Assembly (NCBI GenBank): GCA_035501575.1
Contig: DATJVZ010000190.1
Coordinates: 1-15,634 of the forward strand
Reading direction: 5' to 3'
DNA: 15,634 nt
Source of the DNA: JAFAGX01 sp035501575
GTDB taxonomy: Bacteria > Acidobacteriota > Terriglobia > Terriglobales > Acidobacteriaceae
The translations under genes were made by a program, and so were the position numbers. Below are positions 7,106 to 13,653 of this stretch, one piece after another. The notes beneath the pieces were generated by a model. It made no database searches. It saw nothing but the letters and a program-made list of their open reading frames with translations, and was not told the DNA's origin. Within the stretch, counting starts at the first letter, position 1. Each line of letters begins with the position of its first letter.

Positions 7106-8350
7106 GTGAAATCTTCTGAGCTTATCTACGATTGGAATCGAATCCATCCCGCGTCCTTGCGCCCTAACCGCCAGGTGCTGCTGAACGACGAGACTCTGCG
7201 CGACGGGCTGCAGTCGCCTTCGGTTCGTGACCCGTCGATTCAAGAGAAAATTGCCATTCTTCATCTCATGGAAGCTCTGGGGATCAACTCCCTCGACCTA
7301 GGGCTGCCGGGCGCCGGACCCCGCGCCCGACAACACTCGGAGGCGCTGGCTTGCGAGATCGTTCAGCACAAGATGAAGATCCGCGCCAATTGTGCGGCTC
7401 GTACCCATCAGAATGACATCCGGCCGATCGCGCAGATTGTCGAGCGCACGGGATTGAAGATCGAAGCGGCCACCTTTCTCGGATCCAGTCCGATTCGCCG
7501 CTACACCGAAGGCTGGAGCGACGACTTCTTGCTTAAGACCACGGAAGAGGCCGTGAGATATGCCATTTCTCTGGGACTCGACGTGATGTATGTGACCGAA
7601 GACACCACCCGTTGCGATCCCGAGACCATCCGACGGTTGTACACCACAGCGATTGAGTGCGGGGCGCGCGCCATCGTGATCTGTGATACCGCGGGACATG
7701 CCACTCCCATGGGAACCTTTGCCCTGGTTCGGTTCGTGGTCGAGGACGTCGTCAAGCGGACCGGGGAGAAGGTTCGCGTGGACTGGCATGGCCACTGCGA
7801 CCGTGGGTTAGCGATTGCCAATTCCATGGCTGCCCTGGTGGCCGGCGCCGATTGCGTGCATGCGACCGCACTCGGCATCGGAGAGCGTGCGGGCAACACG
7901 CAGATGGATCAGATGCTGGTCAACCTCCGGTTGATGGGTGTTTCGCCGTGGACCGATCAGGATCTGACAAAGTTGAAGGAGTATTGTCAGGCAGTCTCCC
8001 GAGCGACGGGAGTGCCGGTTCCCGCCAATTATCCAGTGGTAGGCGAAGATGCCTTTCGCACGGCTACGGGCGTTCATGCCGCGGCTCTGATCAAGGCGTA
8101 CAAGAAAAATGACGTCGAACTGGCCAACCTGGTTTATTCGGGTGTGCCTTCCCACCTCTTTGGCTTGCAACAGGTCATCGAGGTTGGCCCGTTGAGCGGA
8201 AAGTCGAACATCGTGTTCTGGCTGGAGCGGCGCGGGATCCCAGGTTCGGAGGAGGTGGTGGAAAGAATTTACCAACGGGCCAAAGCCTCCGACCATACCT
8301 TGAGCGAAGCAGAAATTCTCGCCTGCGTGGAGTCGAACGAAACCCGTTGA
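7106..8350 (+). CDS. LeuA/homocitrate-synthase-like pyruvate carboxyltransferase family enzyme (DRE-TIM), no regulatory domain
   Basis: A 414-residue member of the HMGL-like (DRE-TIM metallolyase) family, which condenses acetyl-CoA with 2-oxo acids (2-isopropylmalate, homocitrate and citramalate synthases). LNDETLRDGLQSP (26-38) holds the catalytic Arg32-Asp33 pair and metal ligand. Also present are DTAGHATP (194-201), the metal-binding DWHGHCDRG with His228 and His230, the GIGERAGNT loop (257-265) and a catalytic TGVHAAA helix with His324. The C-terminal LeuA allosteric domain is absent; the protein ends soon after the linker-like subdomain, as in homocitrate-synthase-type enzymes. The start is a GTG at 7106 with GGAGGA about 15 nt upstream, a rather long spacing. 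No other leucine or lysine pathway gene is nearby, so the 2-oxo acid substrate is unknown. Confidence 0.9.
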   Translation: MKSSELIYDWNRIHPASLRPNRQVLLNDETLRDGLQSPSVRDPSIQEKIAILHLMEALGINSLDLGLPGAGPRARQHSEALACEIVQHKMKIRANCAARTHQNDIRPIAQIVERTGLKIEAATFLGSSPIRRYTEGWSDDFLLKTTEEAVRYAISLGLDVMYVTEDTTRCDPETIRRLYTTAIECGARAIVICDTAGHATPMGTFALVRFVVEDVVKRTGEKVRVDWHGHCDRGLAIANSMAALVAGADCVHATALGIGERAGNTQMDQMLVNLRLMGVSPWTDQDLTKLKEYCQAVSRATGVPVPANYPVVGEDAFRTATGVHAAALIKAYKKNDVELANLVYSGVPSHLFGLQQVIEVGPLSGKSNIVFWLERRGIPGSEEVVERIYQRAKASDHTLSEAEILACVESNETR

Positions 8351-8373
8351 TTCCCCAAGGTGGCGCCATTCGG

Positions 8374-9132
8374 ATGTGGCTGATGCCGGAAAGAACACCC
8401 ACTCCCGATGAGAGGCTGCGAGCGGAGTTCAACCGCTGGGCGGCTGAGGGAAAGGGCGAGGCGATGAAACATCATCACCTCGCGATCACCGAGAAAACCA
8501 TCGAGCAAATGGGGCTGCGTCCCGGCGAGCGGGTCCTCGATCTGGGCTGCGGCTCGGGATGGGCAACCCGGCTCCTGGCGCGTTTGGTTGGCGAAGGGCC
8601 GGAGGGATTCGGACAAGTCGTCGGCCTGGATGTTTCCGACGAGATGATTCGCCAGGCGCGCCAAGAATCCAAGGACTTCGACAACATTCTCTTTATCTGG
8701 GGATCGGCTCAACAGATTCCCTGGGAGGAGAATTTCTTCGACAAAGTGCTTTCGGTCGAATCGTTCTACTACTACCCGGATCAGGAGCGGGTGCTGGCAG
8801 AACTGTTTCGTGTGATGGCTCCGCGCGGGCGGATGTTCATCCTGATCAACCTCTACAAGGACAACCCATACTCGCTCGCCTGGGTGGACAAGCTGAAAGT
8901 TCCGGTACACACCCGGTCCCAGGCCGAATACGTCACCCTGCTAAAAAAGCATGCGTTTGAGAATGTGGTTGCGCAACGGATTCCGGACGATACGCCCACC
9001 CCGGATGACTACCAAACGCATTCTTTTGATAGCCTGGAAGACCTGCGAGCGTTCAAGCGCATCGGGGCGCTCCTGCTCATGGCATCCAAGCCCGATGTGC
9101 GAAATCCGGCGCCGGCGTACACGATTTATTGA
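8374..9132 (+). CDS. Class I SAM-dependent methyltransferase
   Basis: A 252-residue soluble methyltransferase of the UbiE/Methyltransf_11 type. Motif I is VLDLGCGSGWAT (54-65). The acidic residue binding the SAM ribose is in VVGLDVSDEMI (82-92), and motif II is in FFDKVLSVESFYYYPD (121-136). A family-typical post-motif segment RVMAPRGRMFILINLY (146-161) follows. The acceptor cannot be read from the sequence. I chose ATG 8374 because AAGGTGG lies about 11 nt upstream. A TTG at 8347 overlapping the LeuA-like stop would add nine residues, and ATG 8383 is a further option. It sits 23 bp after the LeuA-like gene and probably shares its transcript. Its stop is 16 bp from that of the convergent peptidase. 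Confidence 0.9.
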   Translation: MWLMPERTPTPDERLRAEFNRWAAEGKGEAMKHHHLAITEKTIEQMGLRPGERVLDLGCGSGWATRLLARLVGEGPEGFGQVVGLDVSDEMIRQARQESKDFDNILFIWGSAQQIPWEENFFDKVLSVESFYYYPDQERVLAELFRVMAPRGRMFILINLYKDNPYSLAWVDKLKVPVHTRSQAEYVTLLKKHAFENVVAQRIPDDTPTPDDYQTHSFDSLEDLRAFKRIGALLLMASKPDVRNPAPAYTIY

Positions 9133-9148
9133 ACCTTCCCGCTCGGCT

Positions 9149-10306
9149 TTATTTGGCCAGCCGGTTGTACTTTTTCAGAATCTCGACCAGGCGGTCGTGG
9201 GGCAAGGCCATGACCGTACGATTGTCAATGCCGGTCATGGTTTCCGCTGCGATCATGGCATTCACCACCGCTTCTTCTGTGGCCTCGACCGTGGCCAGGA
9301 AAATGGGATCGAGGTCGTCGTTGGTGAGCATGGTGATCTGGTGAAGGCCCCTCGAACTGGCTGCTCCGGGGTTGGCGGTAGAAAAAGCAATGAAGATATC
9401 GCCCGACCCATCCCCCGAATAGCTTCCGTTCCTTCCCAGCCCAAGCGATACCCGGCGGGCCACCCGTTTGAGCTGGGTGGGAATCAGAGGCGCATTGGTG
9501 GCGACCACGACGATGATGGAGCCCGTATCGTCCTCATACACGTGGCCGGGAATTTCGCGGCCGACGGGGACGCCGGCAATCCGCAACTGATCGCGGAACC
9601 CGTAATTGCACTGCACCAGCACCCCTACGGTATAGCCGCCGTGCTTGGCATCGAGCACACGCGAGGAGCTGCCGATGCCGCCCTTGAATTCATTGCAGAT
9701 CATGCCGGTGCCTCCGCCGACATTGCCTTCTTCGACCGGCCCGCCGTGGGCGATGTCGAGGGCGTGGAAGGCGTCCTCGCGCTTCACGTGGAAGCCGTTG
9801 ATGTCATTTAAGTAACCATCCCAGGTCTCGGCCACCACGGGCAGCGACCACCAGTAGCCCTCCATGTCGGGCCGCCCGTGCTGGACCTTCCAGGCGATCA
9901 CGGCGTCCCGCACCACCCCGACGCTATGGGTGTTGGTGATCATGACCGGGCCGTCCAGGAATCCCGAGTCCTCGACCCATGTGGTTCCCGTCATTTCTCC
10001 ATTGCCATTTAGCGTGAACCAGGCGCCAAACACAGCATCGCTCGACTGCCTACCGCGAGGCAGAATGGCCGTTACTCCGGTGCGAACCGGACCCACGCCG
10101 ACCTTGAGCGGGCCGCTGCCGGAAATCAATGTGGTATGCCCAACCTCCACGCCGGCAACGTCGGTGATGGCATTGAACCGGCCGGGCGTGCCGTCGAAAG
10201 GAACCCCAAGATCGCGGGCCCGCGGCTTCGCCTGGCCCCAAGCGATGGCCGTCCCCAAGCAGACGAGCATCGTAGAGATCTTGATTCCACCGGCGGGTTT
10301 GGGCAT
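9149..10306 (-). CDS. Exported P1-family (S58, DmpA-like) aminopeptidase
   Basis: A 385-residue protein matching the self-processing S58 family of L/D-aminopeptidases and beta-peptidyl aminopeptidases. It opens with RDLGVPFDGTPGRFNAITDV (31-50), the usual family start. It contains the conserved GGGTGMICNEFKGGIGSSSR segment (197-216). By analogy with DmpA, autocleavage should occur between Gly212 and Ser213, making Ser213 the N-terminal nucleophile of the beta subunit. Residues 1-25 look like a signal peptide (hydrophobic STMLVCLGTAIAW, then GQA), so it probably acts in the periplasm on peptides or amides. The ATG at 10306-10304 has an excellent GGAGGA ribosome site 6 nt upstream. The gene is convergent with the methyltransferase and divergent from the small membrane protein. 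Confidence 0.93.
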   Translation of the reverse strand: MPKPAGGIKISTMLVCLGTAIAWGQAKPRARDLGVPFDGTPGRFNAITDVAGVEVGHTTLISGSGPLKVGVGPVRTGVTAILPRGRQSSDAVFGAWFTLNGNGEMTGTTWVEDSGFLDGPVMITNTHSVGVVRDAVIAWKVQHGRPDMEGYWWSLPVVAETWDGYLNDINGFHVKREDAFHALDIAHGGPVEEGNVGGGTGMICNEFKGGIGSSSRVLDAKHGGYTVGVLVQCNYGFRDQLRIAGVPVGREIPGHVYEDDTGSIIVVVATNAPLIPTQLKRVARRVSLGLGRNGSYSGDGSGDIFIAFSTANPGAASSRGLHQITMLTNDDLDPIFLATVEATEEAVVNAMIAAETMTGIDNRTVMALPHDRLVEILKKYNRLAK

Positions 10307-10333
10307 GTTAATCCTCCGATAAAGGGTTCAGGC

Positions 10334-10361
10334 AGTATAAAGTACTGAATAAGAAGTCCAA
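10334..10361 (-). promoter_or_regulatory. Candidate promoter for the S58 peptidase gene
   Basis: On the minus strand, TATACT (10339-10334, five of six to consensus) lies 16 bp after TTGGAC (10361-10356, three of six). The transcript would begin about 20 nt before the ATG, consistent with the strong ribosome site. The 76-bp divergent interval may also hold the promoter of the gene at 10383, but I see no clear one on that strand. Confidence 0.4.
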
Positions 10362-10382
10362 TCGGATTCGAGGGAGACGGCG

Positions 10383-10661
10383 ATGGAGAACTGGAAGCGG
10401 GGGCTCGTAGGAGTATCCGCCGGTGCTGCCGTGGTTATGCTGGCCAAAGGCAAGACCACGGCGGGGGTCATCCTGGCTGGCGTGAGTTTATCGATGTTGG
10501 CCTCGGAATATCCCGATCAGTTCGCCGCAATCCGCGAGCGACTGCCGGAATTTGTGGAGCGCGGAGGCGTTTTTCTGGATCTCGTCTTACGTGCCGGAGC
10601 GCGGGTGGCTCAGGCCGAAGGCCGCAGGGACCGGTGGTATGAGGCGCTGCTCGGCCCGTAA
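10383..10661 (+). CDS. Small membrane protein of unknown function
   Basis: A 92-residue protein with a GGGAG ribosome site about 8 nt before the ATG. Two hydrophobic stretches (about 7-22 and 26-42) separated by KGKTT suggest a membrane hairpin. An amphipathic, charged C-terminal half follows (about 45-92, with RERLPEFVERGG and ends in RDRWYEALLGP). No family is recognised. It is divergent from the exported peptidase and lies 33 bp before the gene at 10695, with which it may form an operon. The clear ribosome site and neighbour-like codon use support it. Confidence 0.7.
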   Translation: MENWKRGLVGVSAGAAVVMLAKGKTTAGVILAGVSLSMLASEYPDQFAAIRERLPEFVERGGVFLDLVLRAGARVAQAEGRRDRWYEALLGP

Positions 10662-10694
10662 GACACCAGCGAGTCAGCCGGTTTGGTGCCTACC

Positions 10695-11402
10695 ATGACG
10701 CCTGAAACCAAGCTAAAGCTACAGCTCGGGTTGGTCATAGCGGTTTTGGTCGCGGGCACACGCACCGCCTTGATCTTCTATGAGCGGTGGGCTCCGGAGA
10801 AATCTGTCCAAGCCCCTCCGCTCGATCCTGATTATTACGTTGTACCGAAAAAGCTCTATCCCTACGACCTCAAGTCGGCACGGCAGTTGACCGCGCAACC
10901 GGTGTGGGTGAAGGAAGGCTATCGCTATAGCTATCATCCCTACCGGCAAGGGCGGACGGATTTCTCCCATGAATCCGGAATGCTCCTACCCCTCCAGAAG
11001 CTTGCCATCAAGGATGTCGTGACCGATGCTACGCCGGGGGCACGCGATGAGCGGCAAGTCATGGCGGTTTTTGACCAGGATGGCAAAACCTACGCCTTTC
11101 CCATTGGGTCAGTCAAGCAGGGCATTTATCGGATCTACTCGGACGAGATGCTCTACATTCAAGATCCGCACCAACTCTACAAGCATTGGCCGCCGGAGGT
11201 CTGGCAAGCCATCGATCAACACCAGGTAAAGCCGGGGATGAATGAGCTGCAGGTGGATTGTGCCATCGGAGGAGGCGTTCCCCAGGGCACTGGCGTTTCC
11301 GACGTCAAAACCATCGACTATCCCAACGGAGGCAAGCCCCTGCGCATCACCTTCCGCAATGGCAAGGCCGCTGACATCCGCTCGAGTTCCGATCACGGCT
11401 AG
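10695..11402 (+). CDS. Membrane-anchored protein with SmpA/BamE-like C-terminal segment
   Basis: A 235-residue protein with one N-terminal membrane helix (about 9-28) and a large extracytoplasmic part. Residues 38-110 are rich in Tyr and Pro. The segment from about 175 (HQVKPGMNELQV) to 228 (ITFRNGKAADI) follows the SmpA/OmlA/BamE pattern: a helix with GM and a residue set like 'E-QV', then a beta hairpin ending in 'V-F-NGKV--I'. In that family the fold binds partner envelope proteins. The match is by eye and moderate. No strong ribosome site is seen. ATG 10695 is preferred over in-frame TTG 10683 and GTG 10686. Its TAG stop is 4 bp from the stop of the convergent gene. Confidence 0.7.
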   Translation: MTPETKLKLQLGLVIAVLVAGTRTALIFYERWAPEKSVQAPPLDPDYYVVPKKLYPYDLKSARQLTAQPVWVKEGYRYSYHPYRQGRTDFSHESGMLLPLQKLAIKDVVTDATPGARDERQVMAVFDQDGKTYAFPIGSVKQGIYRIYSDEMLYIQDPHQLYKHWPPEVWQAIDQHQVKPGMNELQVDCAIGGGVPQGTGVSDVKTIDYPNGGKPLRITFRNGKAADIRSSSDHG

Positions 11403-11405
11403 CCG
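11396..11405. other. 10-bp palindrome over convergent stop codons
   Basis: CGGCTAGCCG is a perfect palindrome that includes the TAG stop of the plus-strand gene. It lies next to the TAA stop (11409-11407) of the minus-strand gene. Only 4 bp separate the two genes, so any transcript end for one must lie within the other. Confidence 0.4.
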
Positions 11406-11406
11406 G

Positions 11407-11859
11407 TTACTTCAGCTTCGGCGAATTCTCATCGGCGGCTTTGGTTTCATCGGCGTGAATCACGCCATCCTCGTTGGCGTAGAAGGATCGGTGGTCAGGG
11501 TCCTGTTGCTTGGGGGTAAGGGTCAGCTCATATCCGTCCGGGCGGGGCCGGAAGTTGACCGTGTAGTCCCCGCGGTCGGTGGCCAGCATGCGGCGAGTGA
11601 AGTTGCCGGTGTGGACCAGGTCGGCCAGGGAAGAGGCGTACTTTCCATTTTTGCTCTCATACAGCTTTTGTGCCCGAATCACGGTGCGCATGTAGCCGAG
11701 CGCGTTGGCCTCTGACTCCGAGTGCGCCGGGTCCCCGTTGAACTTGGGCTTGTAGGGGGTCGGGGCTTGGGTTTGGGCTTGGGCTAGGGCTTGGGTCGAA
11801 ACCGTGATCAGGAGCAGCAGAACAATCCGGATTGGCGTACTTAAGCGGTGACTGGGCAC
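11407..11859 (-). CDS. Sec-exported protein with type IV pilin/pseudopilin-like headpiece
   Basis: A 150-residue protein from a GTG start (11859-11857), with GAGGAC about 9 nt upstream. Residues 1-26 form a classical Sec signal peptide (RIVLLLLITVSTQALA), not a prepilin leader with a G|F-E type cleavage site. The segment SESEANALGYMRTVIRAQKLYESKNGKYASSLADL (47-81) matches the C-terminal part of the pilin alpha-1 helix and the loop of GspG-like pseudopilins. A beta-rich part follows (GDYTVNFRPRPDGYELTLTP, then SFYANEDGVIH). It therefore looks like a soluble, periplasmic pilin headpiece without the assembly helix. The function is unknown; it could be a decoy, a chaperone partner or a stand-alone secreted domain. 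The hexamer repeat at 11755-11795 encodes residues 22-35. Confidence 0.75.
   Translation of the reverse strand: MPSHRLSTPIRIVLLLLITVSTQALAQAQTQAPTPYKPKFNGDPAHSESEANALGYMRTVIRAQKLYESKNGKYASSLADLVHTGNFTRRMLATDRGDYTVNFRPRPDGYELTLTPKQQDPDHRSFYANEDGVIHADETKAADENSPKLK
11755..11795 (+). repeat. GGGNNN hexanucleotide repeat with G-quadruplex potential
   Basis: The plus strand carries seven G-tracts of three to five bases (11755-11759, 11762-11765, 11769-11771, 11775-11777, 11781-11783, 11787-11789, 11793-11795) separated by loops of 2-3 nt. From 11769 on the spacing is exactly six bases, giving a tandem GGGNNN repeat. The G-rich strand is the template strand of the pilin-like gene. The repeat encodes the Gln-Ala type dipeptides at the end of its signal peptide and the linker. 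Confidence 0.85.
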
Positions 11860-11891
11860 AATCGATGTCCTCGTGGTGACGTTTTTATCAT

Positions 11892-11920
11892 GTTACTCCC
11901 GTAATTGACGGGACCGTAAC
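11892..11920. promoter_or_regulatory. Imperfect inverted repeat in a divergent intergenic region
   Basis: The inner arms TCCCGT (11897-11902) and ACGGGA (11908-11913) flank a 5-nt spacer. The outer arms GTTAC (11892-11896) and GTAAC (11916-11920) extend the symmetry past a 2-base bulge (11914-11915). It lies between the start codons of the pilin-like gene and the NarL-type regulator, so it could be an operator for one or both, or an RNA hairpin in the leader of the minus-strand gene. The next regulator gene is a natural candidate to bind it; this is inference. Confidence 0.45.
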
Positions 11921-11936
11921 GGGCTTTGTGTCCGAT

Positions 11937-11964
11937 TTGAATGCAGCTATGCTAACTCTATTCT
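11937..11964 (+). promoter_or_regulatory. Candidate promoter for the NarL-type regulator
   Basis: TTGAAT (11937-11942) and TATTCT (11959-11964) are spaced by 16 bp; each matches four of six consensus bases. The start codon at 11981 is close behind, with AGGGA as ribosome site. The match is moderate. Confidence 0.35.
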
Positions 11965-11980
11965 TCGTTATAGGGACCCC

Positions 11981-12655
11981 ATGAAAGCTGCATCGGCAAC
12001 GAAAACAGCTGTGGCCAAAAAAGCCCTGATCCGCATTGCAGTGGTCGAGAGTGATCCTTTGCGCTTTGTGGGCTTTCGTGCTTTGTTCGACAATGAGCCG
12101 GACTTCGAGCTGATTTCGGCTTCTCTTCCCGAGATCGGTGTTCTCGAGGGCATTGACCTGGTTCTGCTGAGCAATCGCAACGGTCAGAACCTATTCGATG
12201 TGATGGCCAGTCTTAAAGCCACCCGCCCCGGTCTGCGTATCATCGTGACCGGCTCGGGCATAGACGAGGAGACGGTGCTCAAAGCCATCGCTTCGGGGGC
12301 CAAAGGCTATGTAGACGAGGCTGCGTCTCCCGCCGAATTTGTGCAAGCGATCCGGATCGTCAACGAAGGTTCGGTCTGGGCGCCGCGGCGCGTGCTTTCC
12401 CTGTTCATCGAGCGCGTCTCATCTTCTCCCGGGCGTATTTTCCCGGTTGGCCGCGTCAGTTTCACCGACCGCGAGAAAGAAGTTCTGGAGATGCTGGTGG
12501 CGGGTCGCTCCAACAAGGAAATCGGAGCCGCGTTGGGAATTGAAGAGCGCACCGTCAAGGCGCACGTGGCCAAGCTCATGCGCAAAGTTGGGGTGCAAAA
12601 CCGCATCGCACTCTCCGTACACGCGATCACCCATTCCTTAGTCACTGCCAGATAA
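11981..12655 (+). CDS. NarL/FixJ-type regulator with degenerate receiver domain
   Basis: A 224-residue DNA-binding regulator with a receiver fold (about 17-130) and a LuxR-type helix-turn-helix (about 160-215; FTDREKEVLEMLVAGRSN, then ERTVKAHVAKLMRKVGVQNR). Aligned to NarL-type receivers, the acidic pair is E23-S24 instead of Asp-Asp. The phosphoacceptor Asp is Ser64 (DLVLLSN in place of DLILLDL). The conserved Lys after beta-5 is Glu113 (GAKGYVDEAAS). Only Thr90 of the active set remains. It should not be phosphorylated by a histidine kinase; it may be constitutive, ligand-controlled or controlled by protein contacts. No kinase gene is adjacent. An AGGGA ribosome site precedes the ATG. A strong terminator lies about 100 bp downstream. 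The first 16 residues are a basic, Ala-rich extension. Confidence 0.9.
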   Translation: MKAASATKTAVAKKALIRIAVVESDPLRFVGFRALFDNEPDFELISASLPEIGVLEGIDLVLLSNRNGQNLFDVMASLKATRPGLRIIVTGSGIDEETVLKAIASGAKGYVDEAASPAEFVQAIRIVNEGSVWAPRRVLSLFIERVSSSPGRIFPVGRVSFTDREKEVLEMLVAGRSNKEIGAALGIEERTVKAHVAKLMRKVGVQNRIALSVHAITHSLVTAR

Positions 12656-12758
12656 GGTCTATTTCCCCTTTGGTTACCAACGGACAGATACCTCCGTAAT
12701 CTTGCCGCAAAGGTTGGCGTCCGCCATACTTGCCTCACCTACCACAGAACCTGGGAGA

Positions 12759-12807
12759 CGGGGTTGGGAGCGGAGACTAGGTCACTGCTGCCACCCCGAT
12801 TTTTTTG
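12759..12807 (+). terminator. Strong intrinsic (Rho-independent) terminator
   Basis: A long stem-loop is followed at once by eight T. CGGGG (12759-12763) pairs with CCCCG (12794-12798). After a one-base bulge, TGG (12765-12767) pairs with CCA (12791-12793). AGCGG (12769-12773) pairs with CTGCT (12785-12789, one G-T pair), and GAC (12775-12777) pairs with GTC (12781-12783) around the TAG loop. Two single mismatches interrupt the stem. T-run at 12800-12807. It most likely ends the regulator transcript, leaving about 100 nt of 3' UTR, and also insulates the SYLF gene. The rest of the 12656-12913 interval has no convincing open frame and no clear promoter. Confidence 0.88.
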
Positions 12808-12913
12808 CCTGCAGCGCCCAGGTACTCAAGCCTGCCCGGTTCCAGCAACCTTTTTTCACCCACGGGGTTATCTATGGAATCAGCATGCATGATCTCCCGA
12901 TAGGAGCCACGCC

Positions 12914-13603
12914 ATGAGGAAGGTGCTCGCCGCCTGTGCCATTCTGGGCTGCGCACTATCGGCCTTCGCCACCGAAGACGCTAAGAACAAAGCGGTCGAG
13001 CGGGTAAAGGCCGCGGCCGAAGTGTTAGACGAGATCCAGAGTGCGCCTGACCAAGGCATTCCGGAGGACATTCTCGGCTCGGCGGAATGTGTCGCCGTCG
13101 TGCCCTCCATGTTGAACGGGGGCTTTGTGGTCGGAGCTCGCTACGGACGCGGCATTGCCAGCTGTCGGACGCCGAAAGGTTGGAGTCCGCCGGTGTTCTT
13201 CTCGATCGAAGGCGGAAGCCTCGGGCTTCAGATCGGAGCCCAGGCCGTGGATCTGATCATGCTTATCATGAACGACAATGGCATGCGGAATCTGCTTTCC
13301 AGCAAGTTCAAGTTAGGGGCGGATGCCAGTGTTGCCGGAGGTCCGGTCGGACGCCATGCGGCCGCGGATACGGATTGGAAAATGCGGGCTCAGGTACTTA
13401 GTTATTCCCGCGCTCGAGGTGTTTTTGCGGGGATCTCTCTCGATGGCGCGGTTGTCCGGCAAGACCAGAACACAACCAGAGAATTCTACGGGCATATGGT
13501 GAGCTCTGAATCATCTCTGAAAGGATTGGTCGATTCGCCCGAGGGAGCCTATCCATTCCAGGCCACCCTGGCAAAGTGGGCGCAGGCGGCTGCCACAAAA
13601 TAG
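12914..13603 (+). CDS. Exported SYLF/Ysc84-domain lipid-binding-type protein
   Basis: A 229-residue protein with an AGGAG ribosome site about 7 nt before the ATG. Residues 1-19 form a signal peptide (VLAACAILGCALSAFA, then TED). An ILGC sequence could be a weak lipobox, with Cys13 as acylation site, but the AFA cleavage site fits better. The mature protein has the SYLF (Ysc84/DUF500) signature: a helical start, IPEDILGSAECVAVVPSMLN (49-68), GGFVVGARYGRGI (69-81), SPPVFFSIEGGSLGLQIGAQ (91-110), and FAGISLDGAVVRQD near 171-184. In eukaryotes the domain binds phosphoinositides and actin; bacterial members are envelope proteins of unknown role. It stands alone between a terminator and a weak hairpin. 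Confidence 0.92.
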   Translation: MRKVLAACAILGCALSAFATEDAKNKAVERVKAAAEVLDEIQSAPDQGIPEDILGSAECVAVVPSMLNGGFVVGARYGRGIASCRTPKGWSPPVFFSIEGGSLGLQIGAQAVDLIMLIMNDNGMRNLLSSKFKLGADASVAGGPVGRHAAADTDWKMRAQVLSYSRARGVFAGISLDGAVVRQDQNTTREFYGHMVSSESSLKGLVDSPEGAYPFQATLAKWAQAAATK

Positions 13604-13633
13604 ACCGAGAATGTCCTGCCTTTGGAATCCGAC

Positions 13634-13653
13634 CAGCGTCGGGTCCGGCGCTG
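13634..13653 (+). other. Hairpin downstream of the SYLF gene
   Basis: CAGCGTC (13634-13640) pairs with GGCGCTG (13647-13653, one G-T pair) around a 6-nt loop, 30 nt after the stop codon. No T-run follows, so it is at best a weak or Rho-linked transcript end. I see nothing else in the interval up to the next gene except its ribosome site. Confidence 0.4.

Noticed and set aside
8347..8373. Nine extra N-terminal residues on the methyltransferase from a TTG start
   Set aside because: The TTG overlaps the upstream stop and lacks a well-placed ribosome site, whereas AAGGTGG fits ATG 8374. It remains possible through coupling.
9143..9176. CGGCT/AGCCG stem followed by a short T-tract as a terminator for the methyltransferase
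   Set aside because: The stem is only five to six pairs and the T-tract begins about nine bases after it; it is also inside the peptidase coding end.
8951..9811. 286-codon open frame on the plus strand
   Set aside because: It overlaps the methyltransferase end out of frame and then runs antisense to the S58 peptidase, which is clearly real.
12702..12917. 71-codon open frame before the SYLF gene
   Set aside because: It starts on TTG without a ribosome site, crosses the strong terminator stem and overlaps the SYLF start.
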